Below, in pieces: positions 60,391 through 64,000 of a stretch of 64,000 bases of DNA. Below the pieces are notes generated by a model that did not search any database, was not told the DNA's origin, and was given only the letters and a program-made list of their open reading frames with translations. Positions within the stretch are counted from its first letter, which is position 1; every line of letters begins with the position of its first letter. Origin of the DNA: Mercurialis annua (Eukaryota; Streptophyta; Magnoliopsida; Malpighiales; Euphorbiaceae). The stretch lies in NCBI RefSeq assembly GCF_937616625.2, contig NC_065577.1, positions 38,841,001 to 38,905,000 of the forward strand, read 5' to 3'. A program made the translations under genes and the position numbers.

Positions 60391-61095
60391 ATGGCGAACG
60401 GTAGAGGAAATGGAGGAGACGGCGTTGGAGCTAAGTCTTTATGGTTCCTTTTGGCGAACATTTCACTTCTCGGGGCCTTAACCTGTCTGTGTTATTCTGA
60501 TCCCGAGTACGTTAAAAACAAGTTTTTTAAACTACTCAGTGATCAGATAAATAGAGTTTATGTTATGGTTTTTATGGTTAATTTTTTTCTATCAGCATGT
60601 TTTCTCCCTCGTTCTCGTTTTTTTTCGATGCTGGCTGTTCTTCAGGACTTGGACCTTCTTCAAAGTAAAGGCCGAGTTGCTGTAAAAACAGTTATTGAAC
60701 TCTGTTTATTAGCTTCTGTAGGGTTTTTTTATATGTTTGTAGGGAGTGATATAGATAATTTTATGCTGTTCGCAGCAATTTTACTTTCTTTATGGGCTTT
60801 TTTTTGGTCTAAACTGGTTAGACACATATTAGTTACTAATTTTACTGCTTTTTTTGTTGGTGTTGTAATTTGTTTGGGGTTTGCTAAACCCTCAAACAAT
60901 GATCACGCCACCCATTTGTTATTATCTTCTGCTTCCACCATTTTAATTTACACTTTGAAAAACTACTGTGAGTTTTGGGAAAAGAAGATGTCTGTTGATG
61001 GAGGTCGAATTTCTGGGGATTCAGAGAATATAAGCCCTACTACTCGTCTTCAACCTCTTAATGCAAATACAAGACTGCGGTATCATTCTAGATAG
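60391..61095 (+). CDS. Multi-pass membrane protein of unknown function, 234 residues
   Basis: A single open exon with a good promoter and the first ATG after the CT-rich leader. It has five to six hydrophobic segments (about 16-35 SLWFLLANISLLGALTCLC, 55-75 VYVMVFMVNFFLSACFL, 97-117, 122-143 FMLFAAILLSLWAFFW, 149-168 FTAFFVGVVICLGF, 174-192), a glycine-rich N-terminus (MANGRGNGGDGVGAK) and a polar C-terminal tail (GRISGDSENISPTTRL). No catalytic motif or recognisable family. It is phenylalanine-rich as expected for membrane helices. The neighbours are only transposon DNA, so context gives no hint. No stop or frameshift. The location in the cell is unknown beyond being membrane-bound. Confidence 0.85.
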   Translation: MANGRGNGGDGVGAKSLWFLLANISLLGALTCLCYSDPEYVKNKFFKLLSDQINRVYVMVFMVNFFLSACFLPRSRFFSMLAVLQDLDLLQSKGRVAVKTVIELCLLASVGFFYMFVGSDIDNFMLFAAILLSLWAFFWSKLVRHILVTNFTAFFVGVVICLGFAKPSNNDHATHLLLSSASTILIYTLKNYCEFWEKKMSVDGGRISGDSENISPTTRLQPLNANTRLRYHSR

Positions 61096-62400
61096 TTTAG
61101 TTTTTTTGTTTTGTTTTAATTGTAAGTTAATTGAGTAGTTAAGGGAGAAATTTGTAATTTTTTGACTTATGATTAAAAAATAGCATTTCTCATTTTATTT
61201 CTGCACTTTATTATTCCTGCAATTACTTGTATACAAATAATTTTTATTTATATCTTATTCACCAATAAATGTTGCTTTTATTGCTAACTTTTTATTATTT
61301 TTATTGGTAAATCTTTTTTCTAACGAATAAGCTTTTCAGATCTGATTTTTAACAAAATACAATACCAGCTGAATATTAATATTACTCTAATATTAAATGG
61401 CCTAATTTACTTACTCTTGTATACAAATGGCCTAATTTTGTCAACACACTTTTGTGTATAAATGGCCTGATTTTTATATTATATTAAACATCAGTATGAG
61501 AATTAAAGTACAAATTCGGTAGAGATAGGGTATAGTAATTGATTCAATTATCGTTTAAAATCAGATTAAAGCTGATAAATCATAAAAATTAAAATTTTAA
61601 TTGGAGTTTGACTGTAAAATAAATAGAGATGAAGATGTTTTATAAAAAAAATACCAAATAAAATAATAAATATTTTTTTAGATAGATTGAAATGTTTATA
61701 GGACACAAGAAACCTAATCAATATGTCGTAGGACGCGAGTCTATGGTACAAAATTGCATAATAGAAATTGTTTTAGAGTAAAAATATATATATTAAATAA
61801 ATATTTTCTCATTTAAAGGTGTGTTTTAGTAAAGTAAAACTTAGAAAGAAATAGAATTAAACATGGGTTTAAAGGTTAAAATAAGGACAAAAATTAGTCT
61901 ATTGTTCTTATTACGGAGTGCGCGGTTATAAATAGATGGAATGTGAAAATCATCACCCTTATCTATATTATATATTACTGAACGTGATCACTAAATGAGC
62001 GATAAATGTGTTTCTCTTAATAAACTAATATATAAATAATATTGAAGGATTTATCTTATAATTTTTTAACAATATGTGTAGTACACATACTTTTTTTTTT
62101 TATATTATGGAAGTACCTATTTTTACTAAAATAAAAGTGCAGGGCTGTATTTTAGAAAATAAAAATATGAGTTTGAAATGAAAATTAAGTGATAATGCAT
62201 GGGCTAAATTTATATTTTGCTAACTCATTTTCTGTTAAATAAACTCAGAAAATATTGAAAAAGGTCTTAATTTTCAAAACAAGAATAATAATGATAAAAA
62301 GAAAGAAAAAAGACAGGATCAAGAAAACTGAGGGCAAGAAATATTCATACTACATGATAGGTATTCTTCCTAAGAAAATAATAGTGGATAGGTAAGAAAT
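61096..62400. other. 3' flank and AT-rich spacer
   Basis: No gene. At 61397-61475 the word AATGGCCTAATTT (or AATGGCCTGATTT) recurs three times, with TGTATACAAATGGCC doubled; this is a small imperfect tandem array. Confidence 0.5.
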
Positions 62401-62401
62401 A

Positions 62402-62725
62402 CTCTGTCCGTCACATAAAAATGAATAAAATGGCTATTTTGGATGTTTTAAAATATTAAAAAATTATTATATTAATTTAAATAATATTAATATTAACCTT
62501 TATCAAATTCAACCACTTTATTATATTCTATAACTCATCATTAATTATCACTTTATATAATACAAAAATTAATAACAAATTTATCTTTTCAAAAATTTAA
62601 TTACAAAAATTTAAAAATTTAAATTTAAATTATTATTGGAAGTTAATTAAATATAACTAATTTAACTATCATTTTTTAATTCATGTGCAAACTCTATTTT
62701 GCTTATAATTTCGAGACGGTGGGAG
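62402..62725. mobile_element. Stowaway-like MITE, about 324 bp
   Basis: The left end CTCTGTCCGTCACATAAAAA and reverse-complemented right end CTCCCACCGTCTCGAAATTA resemble the plant Stowaway consensus CTCCCTCCGTCCC. Both sides are flanked by TA (62400-62401, 62726-62727), the Tc1/mariner target duplication. No coding. Confidence 0.7.
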
Positions 62726-62900
62726 TAAATTCTAAGGATATAATAGTCAATTTAAGAAAATTTGGAGTGCATAAATTAATTAGTAGAGTGTAAAAATCGC
62801 TACCTTAAATAAATGTTTCAAATTTTATTTTGTTTAATATTTTAAATTAGTGCCAAATTTTATTGGAAAATTCACACTTATCATAAAACAATAAATTCAG

Positions 62901-63451
62901 TGCTTCTCTCGAAGAAGCTCTATAGTGATGCGGTAGCGCAGAAGGATTTTGAGTTCATGGAGAAAAGGGAGCGCAAAGTGGCGTAATAGCAGTTTCGTAA
63001 TTTTTTCGAAGTTGAAAGTGTGCGATTTTGGCGGTTCCAGAGTCTGAGTTATTTGGAAACGGGCCAACGATCGATACCCATCTGCTTAGATCATGGCCTA
63101 CATCGCTTTTGGGCTGATTTTCATCATTTGAGCTCTCAAAATGGCGCTTTTTGTGAATTCAGCAGTTTTTTAGACTTTTTAGTTTATTTCGTTTTACACC
63201 CAGTTTAGGGCTTTTATTTTGTCTTAGTATTTAAAGAACTTTATGAGTTGTTAAACGACAGTTTTTGGATGTTTTGGGACAATTTGATTATTTTTTAAAA
63301 TTTCGGTATTCAATTGAATCAACAACTTTTGATGCCTATTGCCTAATATTCTCTTTATTGAAGCAATAGGTTTTAGAAATTAATTGCTGACATAATTTGA
63401 TTATCAACAACTTTTAAGTTATCTTGTGTTTATTTTCTGACTTCCACTACA
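62901..63451 (+). repeat. 5' LTR of a gypsy element, about 550 bp
   Basis: It begins TGCTTCTCTCGAAGAAGC and ends TTCCACTACA just before a primer-binding site. The start is my best guess because the partner LTR lies outside the window. Confidence 0.6.
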
Positions 63452-63456
63452 TCAGT

Positions 63457-63469
63457 TGGTATCAGAGCC
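63457..63469 (+). other. Primer-binding site of the gypsy element
   Basis: TGGTATCAGAGCC, the initiator methionine tRNA complement, as in the copia element at 16968. Confidence 0.88.
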
Positions 63470-63490
63470 AGCTCGTTTCTGGATTGAATC

Positions 63491-64000
63491 ATGCTGGCGA
63501 GGAGGAATCTGCAACGGGTGGAAGAGGTTTATGACCGTGACCATATTCGTCAGGTCGAACAACTACTTGATGAGATTGACCAGCAAATAGAGGAACTGAT
63601 GGATTAGATGATTGAGCAGATGACAGAACGAATGGGTGCGTTGTTGGCTAGTCAAAATAGGGCTAACCAACCACCTAACAGGGGTCAAGATCTGCCACGT
63701 GACGAATTTTCTGCATTTGAAGACGAGGAAGATGATGGGTATTATGAGGAGGCTCCACAACGGCGACAGAAAGGGCGCGTTGATGATGATCGACGACGTT
63801 GGGAGAGCGGGATGCGAACAAAAATTCCAGAATTTCATGGAGGACTCAAATCTAAGGTCTTCTTTGATTGGCTAGCCACGGTGGAAGAGATTTTGGAGTT
63901 CAAGGATGTTTTGGTTGACAGGCGTGTAGCCTTAGTGGCTACCAGATTGCGTGATAGGGCAATAATGTGGCGGCAGCAGTTGAAATTAACACGGAGTCGA
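63491..64000 (+). pseudogene. Gypsy gag, 5' part with in-frame TAG, runs off the window
   Basis: ATG 63491 gives MLARRNLQRVEEVYDRDHIR, a predicted coiled-coil-like start, to TAG at 63605-63607. The frame then resumes directly with ATG (MIEQMTERMGALLASQNRAN) and stays open to the window end through an acidic/Arg-rich segment and the start of the retrotransposon gag domain (FHGGLKSKVFFDWLATVEE, FKDVLVDRRVALVATRLRDR, WWRQQLKL-like MWRQQLKL). This is typical of plant gypsy gag-pol. Whether the TAG is a disabling mutation, a readthrough site, or marks a true start at 63608 cannot be decided here. Confidence 0.85.

Noticed and set aside
63020..63208. 62-codon plus open frame
   Set aside because: It lies fully inside the gypsy LTR.

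Overview
The window is AT-rich nuclear DNA from a plant. Interrupted genes with GT-AG introns, REM-type B3 and ankyrin-PGG genes, and copia, gypsy, L1-type LINE, CACTA, Mutator-like, hAT, Stowaway and Helitron elements all point to a eudicot. I cannot name the species. No bacterial, organellar or viral genome features are seen. About 10% is plausible host coding sequence and most of the rest is layered transposon debris.

Layout. 1-660: 3' remnant of a B3 gene, then a probable copia LTR. 2173-5213: a 3 kb Mutator-like (MULE-type) element holding a SINE, a CACTA-like MITE, a smaller MULE-type MITE and two TA microsatellites. 5608-6825 (minus): an intact four-exon, two-B3-domain gene. 7456-9362: two foldback TIR elements. 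11285-11781: a tRNA-type SINE split by a CACTA MITE. 12042-14080 and 14471-16014 (plus): tandem ankyrin genes, the first without its PGG membrane module and the second complete. 16345-16634: another B3 3' remnant, cut by a copia element (16635-about 19575) that is itself truncated against a CACTA transposase fragment (about 19580-21148). 21487-21968: two SINEs. 22401-23367 (minus): a second intact B3 gene. 25265-30408: a nearly full-length but dead LINE. 30422-34684: a 4.3 kb MULE-like element with possible captured exon sequence. 35234-46295: a Helitron inserted into the 5' tip of another Helitron; the outer one also carries a MULE-type element that carries a hAT element. 46616-53325: a dense field of small TIR elements, several with perfect 9-bp target duplications. 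54211-54975: a decayed relative of the hAT element. 60391-61095 (plus): a clean single-exon gene for a multi-pass membrane protein with a duplicated promoter block. 62402-62725: a Stowaway-like MITE. 62901-64000: the 5' end of a gypsy element, running off the window.

How it fits together. The host part is a small tandem cluster of REM/B3 genes (two intact copies, two remnants, all minus strand) interleaved with an ankyrin-PGG tandem pair. The two intact B3 genes share almost identical first domains but very different second domains, which suggests recombination or gene conversion. The ankyrin and B3 families are not known to act in one pathway, so their proximity looks like ordinary clustering. 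The clearest structural result is the insertion order that can be read from target-site duplications and nesting. I saw nothing I would call a new enzymatic system.
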